Part shown: one piece after another, positions 17,380-26,093 of the stretch
Numbering within the stretch: the first letter of the stretch is position 1
How the letters are laid out: every line of letters starts with the position of its first letter
Assembly (NCBI GenBank): GCA_021736785.1
Contig: JAIPFF010000020.1
Location: 23,581-87,580, forward strand
DNA: 64,000 nt
Direction of reading: 5' to 3'
From: Thiohalocapsa sp.
Lineage (GTDB): Bacteria; Pseudomonadota; Gammaproteobacteria; Chromatiales; Chromatiaceae
Program-made: the position numbers and the translations under genes
The notes under the pieces: model-generated
Databases searched by the model: none
What the model was told of the DNA's origin: nothing
What the model saw: the letters and a program-made list of their open reading frames with translations, nothing else

Positions 17380-19592
17380 GCGCCTGGCTGCGAGCTTGGC
17401 GCAGGACATCGTCCGACGCGAATGCCGCGCAAGCCCCCGAGCACGATGCGGCAGCGGACGAAGCAGGTCGCACCGATCTGCCGCTCCCGCCCGAGCGTAA
17501 CGACGCTGCGACGGACGACGAGATCCCCCGCTACCCGCCGTTCCTGAAGGGCCTGCCGCTGCCGCCGATCCCGCGCCTGGTGGCAACGCAGTCCGAGCTG
17601 ATCGCCCGCTTGCGCCGTGAGCTGGCGCTGGGTGAGGACGACGACGGCACTGATCGCTGGGACGCCTACATCGCCCCGGTCATCGAGCGCTACGCCGCCT
17701 TCGTGCACCTGATCCCGGCGAGCGAGGCGCACCATCACCGCGGTGCCGGCGGGCTCTATCGGCACGGGCTCGAAGCCGCCGTGCATGCCGCCCGCGCGAG
17801 CCGCGGCGTCATGATCGGACTCGACCGGCCGCGTATCGAGCAGCGCCGCCTCGAGCCGCGCCTGCGCGCCGCGGCGGCCCTCGGCGGGCTGCTGCACGAC
17901 GCCGGCAAGGCGATCCACGATGTCGCGGCAACCGATCGCACCGGTAGCACCGCGTGGTCGCCCATCGAGGACGATTTGGACGCGTGGGCGACGCGATCCG
18001 GACTCGATCGCTACTTCCTGCGCTGGCGTGAGCAACGCCCCCACGGCGGCCACGAGGTCTTCAACGTCATCGCACTCAAGCGCATTCTGCCCCCGCGGGT
18101 CGAGCGCTGGCTGTCGGAGCCCGACCCCGCGCTCTACAGTGGCTTCGTCGCCGCGGTCACCGGGGTCCCCCACAGCAGCGTGCTGGTCGAACTGGTGCGC
18201 GAGGCCGACCGGCGAAGCGTCGCGCAGGACCTGCGCGAGCATCGCATCGAGCCCATCGACACCGCCGTCGGCGTCCCGGTCGACCGCTACCTGGTCGATG
18301 CGATGCGCCGGCTGTTGCACGACGGGCGCTGGCAGGTGAACGTGCCCGGCGCACGGGTGTGGCTGCTGCGCGATGCGGGTTTGCATCTGGTCTGGCCGGC
18401 CGCTGCCAAGGACATCACCGATCTGCTCGCCGCGGACCGGGTGCCCGGCATTCCGCGCGATCCGGATACGATCGCCGAGCTGCTGCTGGAACGCGCGCTT
18501 GCCGTGCCGCGGCTCGATGCGCTCGGCCGACATCCGACTTGGCAACTGGCGCCGATGCCGCTGGCCCGAGAGCGTGACAAGCCCGTCGTTCTGAACATGC
18601 TGCGGCTGCAGGAACCGGCGCTGCTCTTTCCGTTCGGCGCGCCGCCGCCGGTGGATGTAGTCACGGAGGCCGATGACGCGGTTCCGAACCGATCCGAGCC
18701 CGAGATGCGGACAGCGCCAGAGACTGCCGCGGCTTCCGCAAGCGCGCCGGGTGGCTGCGCAGGCACGCCCGAAGGTCAGGTGCCCGATGCATACAGACGC
18801 CAGGCCGCTTCCGAGGAGAGCAATGAAACGACCGGCGGCGGCGACTATGCCGACGCGAACAGCGACGCAGACGCAGACGCAGACGACGCCGTCGGCGACC
18901 GCGACTGCGACGAACAGGGTACTCCCGACGCAGCACGCCGCTGGCTGGCCGGGTCTTGGCGCAGCACGGCGCGGCTGCTCGACGCCGTCGAAGCGCGACT
19001 GGCAACGACTGACGACCTATTCCAATGGCGGGACGGCCTCCTCTGGCTCCGCTACCCGGAATGGTTCGAGACGGCCGGCTGGCCCGCCGCGGAGGCCGCC
19101 GAATCGCTCAGCGACGACGGGCTGCTCGAGCCCGATCCGCGCACGCCGATGCGTCGCGTCCGGGATAACGGCGGTCGGCGCTGGCTGGCGCTCGACGCCG
19201 CGGTTTCGAGCCGGCTGCGGGCGCTGCTCGGCAATCAGGAACAGCGCAATCCGCAATCCGGCGAGACGGCACGCCCACCGCAGCTCGCTGCCGAGGAAAC
19301 GCCGGCAGATCCCGAAACAAAGCCGACTGATCCCGAGTCACGGTCGACGCGCTCGGAGGGGGCAAACGTCGGCTCGGCCGACAGCGCGTGCAGTCTCACC
19401 GCAACCATCATCGAGCGCCTCGCCATCGACCTCGACCCCGCCGACGATTCCCGCACCCGGATCCTCGACCACGCCACCCTGAAGGCGCTCGCGAAGCAAT
19501 ACGGCCTCGGCGTCTACAGCCTGCGCGAGCGCCTGCTGAGCGACCCGCGCGTGCAGCAAGACGCGCAAAAGCGCCTGATCATCACCCTGTAG
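17376..19592 (+). CDS. traI: MobH family relaxase TraI
   Basis: 738 aa from a GTG at 17376 overlapping the previous stop, with GGAGG about 12 nt upstream. The TraI_2 domain (residues about 55-350) has the MobH signature HHHRGAGGLYRHG (119-131) and the HD hydrolase pair LLHDAGKAIHD (172-182). These residues bind metal and are thought to cut oriT by a mechanism distinct from Tyr relaxases. The C-terminal ~90 residues look like the TraI_2_C winged-helix region, following a low-complexity Asp/Ala linker (about 490-510). TraI nicks and pilots the transferred strand into the TraD channel. Downstream traD starts 12 bp later. Confidence 0.9.
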   Translation: MSAWLRAWRRTSSDANAAQAPEHDAAADEAGRTDLPLPPERNDAATDDEIPRYPPFLKGLPLPPIPRLVATQSELIARLRRELALGEDDDGTDRWDAYIAPVIERYAAFVHLIPASEAHHHRGAGGLYRHGLEAAVHAARASRGVMIGLDRPRIEQRRLEPRLRAAAALGGLLHDAGKAIHDVAATDRTGSTAWSPIEDDLDAWATRSGLDRYFLRWREQRPHGGHEVFNVIALKRILPPRVERWLSEPDPALYSGFVAAVTGVPHSSVLVELVREADRRSVAQDLREHRIEPIDTAVGVPVDRYLVDAMRRLLHDGRWQVNVPGARVWLLRDAGLHLVWPAAAKDITDLLAADRVPGIPRDPDTIAELLLERALAVPRLDALGRHPTWQLAPMPLARERDKPVVLNMLRLQEPALLFPFGAPPPVDVVTEADDAVPNRSEPEMRTAPETAAASASAPGGCAGTPEGQVPDAYRRQAASEESNETTGGGDYADANSDADADADDAVGDRDCDEQGTPDAARRWLAGSWRSTARLLDAVEARLATTDDLFQWRDGLLWLRYPEWFETAGWPAAEAAESLSDDGLLEPDPRTPMRRVRDNGGRRWLALDAAVSSRLRALLGNQEQRNPQSGETARPPQLAAEETPADPETKPTDPESRSTRSEGANVGSADSACSLTATIIERLAIDLDPADDSRTRILDHATLKALAKQYGLGVYSLRERLLSDPRVQQDAQKRLIITL
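18846..18892 (+). repeat. Short GACGCA tandem repeat in the traI linker
   Basis: A 6-bp unit encoding Asp-Ala is repeated several times (about 18860-18885) within the low-complexity linker of traI. It is in frame and lengthens an acidic disordered region; length variation between copies would be tolerated. Confidence 0.5.
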
Positions 19593-19604
19593 GGCCGCGA
19601 CCCG

Positions 19605-21464
19605 ATGGACCGCTACACCAACCCCTGGCGAGCGAACTACGAAGCCGCCGCCGTCGGCATCTGGCTGCTGCTCGCGGCCTTCGCCTTCGCAAGCGCACCG
19701 CACTGGCGACTGCACACGCCCGCGTTCCATGCCTTCGGGCTGGCCGGGCTCCTGATGGCGCTCGTTTGGTTGCCCGGGGCGCTGCGCATGGGCATGGCCC
19801 GCCGGGGTCTGCAGGGCAGGGCGCTCGATTTCGTTACCGCCGAGCAACTGGCCGGGACGATGCAGCGGTTCGCGGGCCAACTCTGGCTCGGGCGCGGCTT
19901 CGAGTGGGAGCGCGCGCAGGCGCAGCTCGCCCATGATCTGCTGCGGGTCGGCCCGTCGCGGATCACCGACGTGTCCCCGACGCTGATCGGTGCCCGTTGG
20001 CTGCATGGCCTCGCGCCGCGGGAGGACGACCTCGCCGTGCCGCTCGCCACGATCGAGGGCCACATGCTTGTGGTGGGCACCACCGGCGCGGGCAAGACGC
20101 GGCTCTTCGACCTGCTAATCACCCAAGCGGTCTTGCGCGGCGAGGCCGTGCTGATCATCGACCCCAAGGGCGACCGGGAACTGCGCGACAACGCCCGACG
20201 CGCCTGCGCGCTGGCGGGCCGACCGGACAAGTTCGTCGCCTTCCATCCCGCCTTTGCGGAGGACTCTTGCCGCATCGATCCGATGGCCACCTTCGGGCGC
20301 CACACCGAGCTCGCGAGCCGCGTCGCCGCGCTGGTGCCGTCGGAGACCGGCGCCGACCCCTTCAAGGCCTTCGGGCAGATGGCCATGAGCCACATCATCG
20401 CCGGTCTGCTGCTGGTGGAGGAGCGCCCGAACCTGCTGAAGCTTCGCCATTACCTGGAGGGGGGTGTCGATGCGCTCGTGGAGCGCGCGCTCGCGGTCTA
20501 CTGCGCCAAGGTCGAGCCGCGTTTCGACCGGGACGCCGTCGTCGGCAAGGCCCGCGACGGCAACGGGCGAGTGCAGGCGCTCATCCGCTACTACCGCCAG
20601 CGCATCGCGCCCGAGCGCCCGTCGTCGGTGGTCGATGGCCTGGTCAACATGCACGAGCACGAGCGAGTGCACTTCTCGAAGATGGTCGCGAGCCTGATGC
20701 CGGTGCTGGTGATGCTGACCTCCGGGCAGCTCGGGCCGCTGCTCTCGCCGGACGCGTTGGATGCGGACGATCCGCGCGACCTGATGCGCATGACCGACCT
20801 GATCAACGACGGCTATGTCGCCTACATCGGCTTGGACTCCCTCTCCGACGGCATGGTCGGCAGCGCCATCGGCTCGTTGTTGATCGCGGAGCTGACCTCC
20901 ATCGCCGGCGATCGCTACAACTACGGCGTCAACAACAAGCCGGTCTGCGTCTTCATCGACGAGGCGGCCGAGGTCATGAACGACCCCTTCGTGCAACTGC
21001 TGAACAAGGGTCGCGGTGCGCGCCTCACCGTCACCGTCGCTACCCAGAGCTTCGCCGACTTCGCCGCGCGTACCGGCAGCCAGGCCAAGGCGACGCAGGT
21101 GCTCGCGAACCTGAACAACCTGATCGCCCTGCGGGTGCTCGACGCCGAGACCCAGACCTACATCACCGACAGCCTGCCGAAGATCCGCCTCAAGACCCTG
21201 ATGCGCACCCAGGCGAGCAGTACCCAGTCCGACAATCCGCTGCTGTTCAGCGGCAACGCCGGCGAGCGGCTGATCGAGGAGGAGGGCGACCTGCTGCCGC
21301 CGGCGCTGCTCGGGCACCTGCCGAACCTGGAATATATCGGCCGGCTCGCGGGTGGGCGGACCATCAAGGGGCGGTTGCCGATCTTGGTCGGGCCGGATGC
21401 CCTGCCGGCAAGCGCGCCGACGGCAGGATCGCGAGGCCGGCGCGTTTGCACCGATAGCGGCTGA
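19605..21464 (+). CDS. traD: Type IV coupling protein TraD
   Basis: 619 aa. Two N-terminal membrane segments (about 16-32 and 42-60) are followed by a VirD4/TraD-type ATPase: Walker A GTTGAGKT (158-165), Walker B VCVFIDEAAEV (about 446-456), and RGARLTVTVATQSFADF with the Q of the coupling-protein signature. It brings the relaxase-DNA complex to the transfer channel and pumps DNA at the inner membrane. Located directly after traI and 8 bp before the DUF4400 gene, as in SXT/R391-like elements. Confidence 0.92.
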   Translation: MDRYTNPWRANYEAAAVGIWLLLAAFAFASAPHWRLHTPAFHAFGLAGLLMALVWLPGALRMGMARRGLQGRALDFVTAEQLAGTMQRFAGQLWLGRGFEWERAQAQLAHDLLRVGPSRITDVSPTLIGARWLHGLAPREDDLAVPLATIEGHMLVVGTTGAGKTRLFDLLITQAVLRGEAVLIIDPKGDRELRDNARRACALAGRPDKFVAFHPAFAEDSCRIDPMATFGRHTELASRVAALVPSETGADPFKAFGQMAMSHIIAGLLLVEERPNLLKLRHYLEGGVDALVERALAVYCAKVEPRFDRDAVVGKARDGNGRVQALIRYYRQRIAPERPSSVVDGLVNMHEHERVHFSKMVASLMPVLVMLTSGQLGPLLSPDALDADDPRDLMRMTDLINDGYVAYIGLDSLSDGMVGSAIGSLLIAELTSIAGDRYNYGVNNKPVCVFIDEAAEVMNDPFVQLLNKGRGARLTVTVATQSFADFAARTGSQAKATQVLANLNNLIALRVLDAETQTYITDSLPKIRLKTLMRTQASSTQSDNPLLFSGNAGERLIEEEGDLLPPALLGHLPNLEYIGRLAGGRTIKGRLPILVGPDALPASAPTAGSRGRRVCTDSG

Positions 21465-21471
21465 CGAACGG

Positions 21472-22134
21472 ATGGCGACCGACGGCGGGCCCCGCTCGCA
21501 CTGGCTTCGGGATACGACGGTCGCGATCACGCTGATCGTGATGGAGTTCATCCTGCTCTCCGCATTGGTGCCGACCGCTTGGTCGAACCGGGTCCGCGAA
21601 CAGGAGCAACGCTGGCTGCACGAGACCATGGGCACCGAGACTGCCGGAATGATCCTCGCGTCGGCCGCAGGCGCGTACCGGTGGGCTTTCGTCGATACCG
21701 GGTTAGTCGAGGGCAGTTACGACCTGCTGCTGCCCGACGACGCGAGCATCCGGGCACGGCCCGAGCTCGGCAAGCTCGCCGACAGTCCGCTCTGGCCATG
21801 GGTCGGCGACCGCCTCGCCGTCGTCTGGCAGTCGCTCTACATGGCCGTGCAGCGCGCGGTGCTGCTGCTGGCGTGGTGGCCCTTCCTCGCCTTCGCCCTG
21901 ATCGGGGGTATCGCCGACGGTCTGCTGCGCCGTCGCATCCGCCAGTCCGGCTTCGACTATCCGAGCCCGCTCGCGCATCGGCTGGCGGTGCGGGGGATGC
22001 TTTGGCTGGGATTCCTGGTGGCCCTCGGGCTGCTCGTGCCGCTGCCCGTGCCGGCGCTGGCGGTGCCGACCGTCGGCGCATCGCTCGGGATTGCACTGGC
22101 GGTGATGCTCGCGCAGACGCAGAAGCGGTTGTAG
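21472..22134 (+). CDS. DUF4400 conjugation-associated membrane protein
   Basis: 220 aa from ATG 21472. Hydrophobic segments at about 15-35, 130-150 and 175-210 (two adjacent) indicate an integral inner-membrane protein. The central RRIRQSGFDYPSPLAHRLA stretch is typical of the DUF4400 family that follows traD in SXT/R391-type ICEs. Its precise role in transfer is unknown. An upstream in-frame extension into traD is rejected. It is the last tra gene before the plus-strand cargo block. Confidence 0.8.
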   Translation: MATDGGPRSHWLRDTTVAITLIVMEFILLSALVPTAWSNRVREQEQRWLHETMGTETAGMILASAAGAYRWAFVDTGLVEGSYDLLLPDDASIRARPELGKLADSPLWPWVGDRLAVVWQSLYMAVQRAVLLLAWWPFLAFALIGGIADGLLRRRIRQSGFDYPSPLAHRLAVRGMLWLGFLVALGLLVPLPVPALAVPTVGASLGIALAVMLAQTQKRL

Positions 22135-22208
22135 GCGCGGGCGGAACCACGGTTCAACAGGCGTCATTGACGCCTTGTCCGGCCCGACGCCGCGGCTATT
22201 CTGAAGCC

Positions 22209-22910
22209 ATGGCGGCCATAGCTCCCCGATCGAATCCCGTTTCCGTCGTGCTCGCCGAGGACGAGACGCTGATGTGCAGCGTGTTGCCGGGGCTACTGCA
22301 CGAGGCCTCGTCGGGTGCGATCCACGTGATCGACACCTGCCGATCGCGTTCGGCCTTGCTGCACGCCGTGCGCCGGTTGCGCCCGGCTGTCGTCCTCTGC
22401 GACGTCAGGATGCCGAACCGGGAGGGCGATCCGCCGACGGCGATCGACGAGCGCGGGATAAACGCTTTATCACGACAGAGTCCCGAGACACGGCTGTTGT
22501 TGCTGACCGGTCAGCCCGATCCGCTGCTCGCGAAGGCACTGCTGGATGCCGGCGCGCACGGCTATCTGGAGAAGAACGTCGAGCCGCAACGCATTTGCTG
22601 CACGATCATGCACGTGAATGAAGGGCGACGCTGTATCGCGCCGACCGTCCAGTCCGCCATCGATCTGCTCGAGATCCGCGCGGATCGAAGGGTTCGGCAA
22701 CAACTCCTCGAAGGGCGTCGCGGCGACGTGCTGCGTTTATTACTCGAAGGGCAGTCTGCGCCGGAAATCGCGGCCTCGCTGTCCATCGGCAAGAAGTACG
22801 TCGACAAACGCATCGCCGAGATCAAGCGCATCACCGGCGCCGATACGCACATTCGCATCTACCGCGCGTGCGAACGTCTGGGGATTCTCGATGGGCACGG
22901 CAAGCATTGA
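22209..22910 (+). CDS. NarL/LuxR-type response regulator
   Basis: 233 aa. Receiver domain (residues 8-135): acidic pair in VVLAEDETLM, phospho-acceptor in AVVLCDVRMP, Thr in LLLTGQ and Lys in GYLEKNV. C-terminal LuxR-like helix-turn-helix (about 165-230) includes LLEGQSAPEIAASLSIGKKYVDK. The start ATG at 22209 follows a 74-bp gap after the DUF4400 gene. It overlaps the next gene by 20 bp, and a hybrid kinase and Hpt protein follow, so it is the output regulator of a phosphorelay. Its targets may include the adjacent TonB receptor genes (inference). Confidence 0.88.
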   Translation: MAAIAPRSNPVSVVLAEDETLMCSVLPGLLHEASSGAIHVIDTCRSRSALLHAVRRLRPAVVLCDVRMPNREGDPPTAIDERGINALSRQSPETRLLLLTGQPDPLLAKALLDAGAHGYLEKNVEPQRICCTIMHVNEGRRCIAPTVQSAIDLLEIRADRRVRQQLLEGRRGDVLRLLLEGQSAPEIAASLSIGKKYVDKRIAEIKRITGADTHIRIYRACERLGILDGHGKH

Positions 22911-23247
22911 TTGGGACCGCGCGTGCCTGATCGCGGGCGGATCGCCGGCGATGCGCGATCGCATCGTCGACGGCGTGCTCGACCTGTTCGCCGATCACGG
23001 TGAACTGGCCCCGTTGTTCGCCATACCGGCGCATCCGAGCAACGTACGCGCACTGCAGGAGCTCTCGCACCGTGCCATCGGACTGGCCAAGCAAGGGGCA
23101 ATGCCGAAGCTCGAGGGGCTGTGCGCGCGGTTGCATGCGTGCCTGGCGGAGCACCGGTTCGAGGAAGCGGGCGCCATCGGTCCGGCGCTGCGCGAGGAGC
23201 GCGACAAGGTCCGCCGGGCCGTGGCCGTGCGGCGCGAACGCCACTGA
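22891..23247 (+). CDS. Hpt-domain-like phosphotransfer protein
   Basis: 118 aa, overlapping the regulator gene by 20 bp. The helical segment LSHRAIGLAKQGAMPKL followed by LCARLHACLAEHRFEEA resembles the four-helix Hpt domain, where an exposed His (SHRAIG) accepts phosphate from a hybrid kinase receiver and passes it to a response regulator. The canonical AHxLKG motif is altered, so assignment depends on context with the kinase and regulator. Confidence 0.65.
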   Translation: MGTASIDWDRACLIAGGSPAMRDRIVDGVLDLFADHGELAPLFAIPAHPSNVRALQELSHRAIGLAKQGAMPKLEGLCARLHACLAEHRFEEAGAIGPALREERDKVRRAVAVRRERH

Positions 23248-23272
23248 CGGCAGATGCGAGGCCTCGGCGCGC

Positions 23273-24166
23273 GTGCTCGGGCTCCCGGTCGTGTCGCTGA
23301 TCGTCTTGCTGTTGTTCTGCCAGGGCGTTGCCGCGGGAACGGGCACCTGTCGCGCCGGCGCGGCCGTGCTGGTGCACCCGGAGGTGCGCGGCGTCTATGT
23401 CGATGCGCTGGAGCGGATTGCAGCCGGTTTGGAGCGCGAGGGGGAGAGCGACTTGGGCATCTGTTCGCTGGTCGAATTCAAGGGACTCGATGGCCTGATG
23501 CGCGATGCGGTCGTCTACGCCCTGGGCGATACGGTCACCGCCGAGGTGGCGGCAGCGAGCCGTCCGGCCGCGGTTGTCGGCCTGCTGGTGACCGAGCTGC
23601 CGCCGTCCGTTCGGCAAGGGGTGTCGTTGTTCGCCGACCCCGGCGCGGTGATCGAGCGCCTGCTGGCCCTGCAGCCGGACATCGCCTCACTGCATCTGGT
23701 GCATCTGGCTGAGGTGCCCGCCGACGCGATCGCGCGGGCTCGCTCGGCGGCGACAAGTGCCGGCTTGCAATGGCAATCGACGGCGATCTCCTCCGTTCGC
23801 GATGCCGCCCGCGCCATCGAGCAACTGAAATCGCGTGCCGGCAATGACGCCGCGGTCTGGTTCCACAACGGCGTGTTGGGCCTCAACCCGGATGTCCTGA
23901 TCCCGGCCTTGGTGCGGATCAGCTGGAACCGGGGCCTGGTCGTGGTGGCGGACGATGCGGCGTACGTGGAGCGGGGGATTCTGATGTCTGTCAGCCCGGA
24001 CCTGGAAGCCGTCGGAGCCCTGGCCGCACGAGCAGCCCGCCTGAATGGGCCCGGCCTGCGTGATTCCGCCGCCGTTCAATGGGGCGTGAATCGTCGGACC
24101 GCGGTGGCGCTCGGTGTCGAGGGGCAACTGCGACGGCGCCCGGCGCCGGATTTCGTCTATGAGTAG
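23273..24166 (+). CDS. Periplasmic ABC-type substrate-binding protein (sensor partner)
   Basis: 297 aa from a GTG start at 23273, chosen because it yields a signal peptide (VVSLIVLLLFCQGVAAG); ATG 23254 is out of frame. The domain resembles ABC transporter substrate-binding proteins of the PF04392 type, often placed with kinases rather than transporters. A VGLLVTELPPSV strand and a second lobe GLVVVADDAAYVERGIL are visible. No ABC permease or ATPase is adjacent. It overlaps the kinase gene by 8 bp, so it probably presents a ligand to the kinase. Confidence 0.7.
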   Translation: MLGLPVVSLIVLLLFCQGVAAGTGTCRAGAAVLVHPEVRGVYVDALERIAAGLEREGESDLGICSLVEFKGLDGLMRDAVVYALGDTVTAEVAAASRPAAVVGLLVTELPPSVRQGVSLFADPGAVIERLLALQPDIASLHLVHLAEVPADAIARARSAATSAGLQWQSTAISSVRDAARAIEQLKSRAGNDAAVWFHNGVLGLNPDVLIPALVRISWNRGLVVVADDAAYVERGILMSVSPDLEAVGALAARAARLNGPGLRDSAAVQWGVNRRTAVALGVEGQLRRRPAPDFVYE

Positions 24167-26093
24167 CGGCGGGGCGCGCGGCAAGTCCTATCTGGGTCAA
24201 CTCGGGAGGCGGTTCTTGGTGGTCGGGATCCTCTTCATCGTCGGCGCGCCCACGATCATCTATTGGGCGACGCGCATCGAGCAGGAAAGGCGCCTGGATG
24301 CAACGACGCGCGAGATCGCCCGAATGCTGGCCGCCGACCTGCGCTACCCGCTGATGGTGGCCTCCAAGGCCGACGCCGCGCAGCACGTGGAGCAGGCCTT
24401 GCGACTACCCGATGTCGTCGCCGTCGAGGTGCTGGACGAGGCAGGCGCCGTGCTGGCATCGGCGTCGATCGGCGAGTTGCTCGGTGTGCGCCGGCGTACC
24501 GAGACAACCGTCGACGTCGTCGCCGAGCAGTACGCGCCCGCGCTCGGTGTCGATCAGCCGCAGGGCGGATCCGCGCGATCCCTGGGGTCGGTCAGCGTGA
24601 CCGTCTCCAAGGACCGGGCGCATCGGGACAGTCGGGCCATTGCCTGGCAGGCGGCGGCCGGCCTGCTGGTCCTCACTGCCGTGTTGGCACTGTTCACCGT
24701 GCTGGTGTCGGTGCGTCTGTTCAGACCCCTATCGCGGCTTGCCCGCTTTCTGGAGACCCCGACCCCGATCGAAGCGCCGCTGCCCGGCGACGGCGAGGAC
24801 CAGGTGGCGGAGGCGCAGGTGATCTATGCGGCGGTTCGGGTCATGCGTTCGCGGATGGTCGAGGATCAACGCCTGTTGCGCGGCTACGCGGATGGCCTGG
24901 AAACGATGGTGGAGGCGCGCACGCGCGAGCTGGCCGCCGCCCGTGACCAGGCAGAGCGCGCCAATCACGCCAAGACCCTGTTTCTCGCGAATGTCAGTCA
25001 CGAGCTGCGAACGCCGCTGCAGGCGATCACCGTGCTGGCCGGCATGGACCAGTCCGCGGAGCAGCCGCCCGGGCTCTCGCCGCGCCAAGGCATTCTGACC
25101 GCGACTACTCAGCTTTTGGACCTGATCGAGCAGTTGCTCGTGCTGTCGCGCGCCGAGTCCGGCATTCCGATTCAATGCGCCCGCGAGCGCGTGCAGGTCG
25201 AGGGCGTCGTCGCCGAGGCGCTGCAGACGATCGAGCCGACATTGAGTCCCGGCAACACGCTGGAGCTGTCGGTGCTCGGTCCCGACGCCCTCGCCGTGCA
25301 GTCCGATGCGACCCGGATTCGCCAGGTGCTCTACAACCTGATCCGCAACGCCGACCGGTACATGCAGAACGGCGTGATTCGCGTCGAGGTCGACGGGCGA
25401 GACGAGGACGAAGTGGTCATCTCCGTGCGCGACGACGGTGTCGGCATCGCCGAGGCGGATCTGGCGCGGATCTTCGAGCCGTTCTATCAGGGGACGTTCG
25501 CGCCGACGTCCACGTCGCCTGGCGGTGTGGGCTTGGGACTTTGGCTCAGCCGGCATATCGCCGAGGCGCTGGGCGGGCGCATCGAAGCCGAAAGCGTGCC
25601 CGGTGCCGGCTGTACGTTCCGCTTTCATCTGCCGCCTGAGACGACGGGTGCAGAGCGGGTACCTAGCTCGGGCCGCGCGCGTCGCGTGGCGCAGCCGGTG
25701 TCCGTGCGCAATCGCGGTGCCCGGATACTGCTCGCCGAGGACGAAGCGCTGATCCGCCTGCCGCTGACCACCGTGCTCCGCGAGGCCGGCTTCCGGGTCG
25801 ACGAGGCAGCCGACGGCGAGGCGGCGCGTCGCATGCTGTTGGAGAACAGCGGCGCCTATGACGCGGTCGTCCTCGATCACTGGCTGCCCGGTGTCCACGG
25901 GCTCGAGCTGCTGCTCGGGCTGGCCGAGGACGGTCGCGTCGCGATGCCGACCATCGTCTTCACGGCCGACGAAACCCCGGCGCTGAAGTCCCGGGTCGAG
26001 GCGCTCGGTGCCGTGCTGATGGTCAAGCCCGTGATCGCCGCCGAGCTTGCGATGCAGATCGACGATGCCATCGATGGAGGCAAGCAGCGATGA
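24159..26093 (+). CDS. Hybrid sensor histidine kinase
   Basis: 644 aa from ATG 24159. Membrane segments at about 18-38 and 163-185 enclose a periplasmic sensor region; a HAMP-like linker follows (RLFRPLSRLARFLETP). HisKA with the phospho-His in LANVSHELRTPLQAI (about 277-291). HATPase motifs: N box YNLIRNADRYM, DDGVGI and GVGLGLWLSRHIAE. A C-terminal receiver starts ARILLAEDEAL and carries Asp in AVVLDHWLPG. The phosphorelay likely runs His-Asp to the Hpt protein to the NarL-type regulator encoded upstream. It overlaps the TonB receptor gene by 4 bp. Confidence 0.9.
   Translation: MSSGGARGKSYLGQLGRRFLVVGILFIVGAPTIIYWATRIEQERRLDATTREIARMLAADLRYPLMVASKADAAQHVEQALRLPDVVAVEVLDEAGAVLASASIGELLGVRRRTETTVDVVAEQYAPALGVDQPQGGSARSLGSVSVTVSKDRAHRDSRAIAWQAAAGLLVLTAVLALFTVLVSVRLFRPLSRLARFLETPTPIEAPLPGDGEDQVAEAQVIYAAVRVMRSRMVEDQRLLRGYADGLETMVEARTRELAAARDQAERANHAKTLFLANVSHELRTPLQAITVLAGMDQSAEQPPGLSPRQGILTATTQLLDLIEQLLVLSRAESGIPIQCARERVQVEGVVAEALQTIEPTLSPGNTLELSVLGPDALAVQSDATRIRQVLYNLIRNADRYMQNGVIRVEVDGRDEDEVVISVRDDGVGIAEADLARIFEPFYQGTFAPTSTSPGGVGLGLWLSRHIAEALGGRIEAESVPGAGCTFRFHLPPETTGAERVPSSGRARRVAQPVSVRNRGARILLAEDEALIRLPLTTVLREAGFRVDEAADGEAARRMLLENSGAYDAVVLDHWLPGVHGLELLLGLAEDGRVAMPTIVFTADETPALKSRVEALGAVLMVKPVIAAELAMQIDDAIDGGKQR

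Noticed and set aside
19997..21457. 486-aa ORF in another plus frame of traD
   Set aside because: Shadow of traD; Walker motifs are in the 19605 frame.
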